The notes under the pieces were generated by a model. The model was not told the DNA's origin, made no database searches, and worked only from the letters and a program-made list of their open reading frames with translations. Shown here piece by piece: positions 5,302 through 5,512 of a stretch of DNA of 5,512 nucleotides (position 1 is its first letter; each line of letters begins with the position of its first letter). The position numbers and the translations under genes were made by a program. Source of the stretch: Phyllobacteriaceae bacterium (GTDB lineage: Bacteria > Pseudomonadota > Alphaproteobacteria > Rhizobiales > Ancalomicrobiaceae); contig JAAYVT010000304.1 in NCBI GenBank assembly GCA_012517025.1, positions 1-5,512 on the forward strand. The letters run 5' to 3'.

Positions 5302-5512
5302 TCAGATCCGCCGGAACACCGGGCTCTTCTTCTCCGCGCCGTCGGAGGCGGTGAGGAAGCGCTCGGTGAAGATGTGCTTCTCGAACAACCGTCCCTTCAT
5401 CAGGGCGGCGATCGACGCCTCGATCATCAAGGGCGGGCCGCACAGATAGGCCGTCTGGCCCTCGAACACCCCGTCGAACAGCCGGATCGCCACCTCGTGG
5501 ACGAAGCCGCGC
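5302..5512 (-). CDS. dmpP: Phenol hydroxylase NADH reductase component (DmpP-like), C-terminal fragment
   Basis: The last ~69 codons of a frame that is open to the right edge; the beginning lies outside the window. The visible part has the pyridine-nucleotide-binding signature AYLCGPPLMI shared by ferredoxin-NADP-reductase-type oxidoreductases. It ends with GRLFEKHIFTERFLTASDGA and SPVFRRI, which resembles the C-terminus of multicomponent phenol hydroxylase P5/DmpP. Such reductases carry electrons from NADH through FAD and a 2Fe-2S centre to the di-iron oxygenase. The first visible residues (RGFVHEVA) also fit that family. A GTG at 5493 is an internal valine codon, not a start. A related toluene or alkene monooxygenase reductase cannot be excluded without the rest of the operon. 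Confidence 0.82.
   Translation of the reverse strand, partial: RGFVHEVAIRLFDGVFEGQTAYLCGPPLMIEASIAALMKGRLFEKHIFTERFLTASDGAEKKSPVFRRI

Noticed and set aside
4829..5443. 204-codon minus-strand frame over the small winged-helix gene and the reductase end
   Set aside because: Overlaps two better-supported genes and is dominated by arginine; the accepted frames give the CGPP motif and a helix-turn-helix.
1..5512. Mobile elements, CRISPR arrays or tRNA genes
   Set aside because: No transposase-like protein, regularly spaced repeats or cloverleaf-like sequence was seen on either strand.

Overview
The window is GC-rich DNA from what is probably an alphaproteobacterium. That is an inference from the strong G/C bias at third codon positions and the general look of the proteins; no rRNA or marker gene is present to confirm it. 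It carries part of a catabolic locus for phenol or alkylphenol (possibly another monocyclic aromatic) degraded by the meta-cleavage route. Three enzymes are recognisable by recalled sequence similarity: the C-terminal end of a phenol-hydroxylase-type NADH reductase (DmpP-like), a catechol 2,3-dioxygenase (DmpB/XylE-like, truncated by the window edge) and a 2-hydroxymuconate semialdehyde hydrolase (DmpD/XylF-like). An outer-membrane protein of the 'MetA-pathway of phenol degradation' family sits with them.

Layout: 1-712 (minus) holds the catechol 2,3-dioxygenase, reading out of the left edge. 713-1263 is a long divergent intergenic region rich in inverted repeats, with one AT-rich block (about 1090-1200) that looks like the promoter and operator zone. 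1264-2001 (plus) is a GntR/FCD regulator. 2115-2945 (plus) is the ring-fission product hydrolase, after an intergenic region with its own promoter-like signals. 3079-3720 (plus) is a LysE/RhtB-type exporter. 3772-4629 (minus) is the secreted/outer-membrane MetA-family protein, convergent with the exporter across a perfect hairpin. 4894-5298 (minus) is a small winged-helix-like protein, and 5302-5512 (minus) is the end of the hydroxylase reductase, three bases upstream of it.

How it works together (inference): the hydroxylase, whose other subunits should lie to the right of the window, would make catechol. The dioxygenase opens the ring between C2 and C3, and the hydrolase splits the yellow semialdehyde to 2-hydroxypenta-2,4-dienoate. 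The MetA-family protein may help substrate cross the outer membrane. Control could involve the GntR/FCD protein (GntR-type repressors such as AphS/PhcS are known in phenol catabolism) and the small winged-helix protein at the end of the hydroxylase operon.

The most interesting observations are these. (1) A 10-base motif, AATCTCGAAA, lies just upstream of promoter-like elements for both the dioxygenase and the hydrolase, in the same orientation relative to each gene, with an 8-base core also upstream of the MetA-family gene. (2) An unrecognised small DNA-binding protein occupies the place after the reductase where classical dmp operons encode a ferredoxin. (3) The pathway is split into separate, oppositely oriented transcription units. 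(4) The dioxygenase has a long leader with several perfect or near-perfect dyads.
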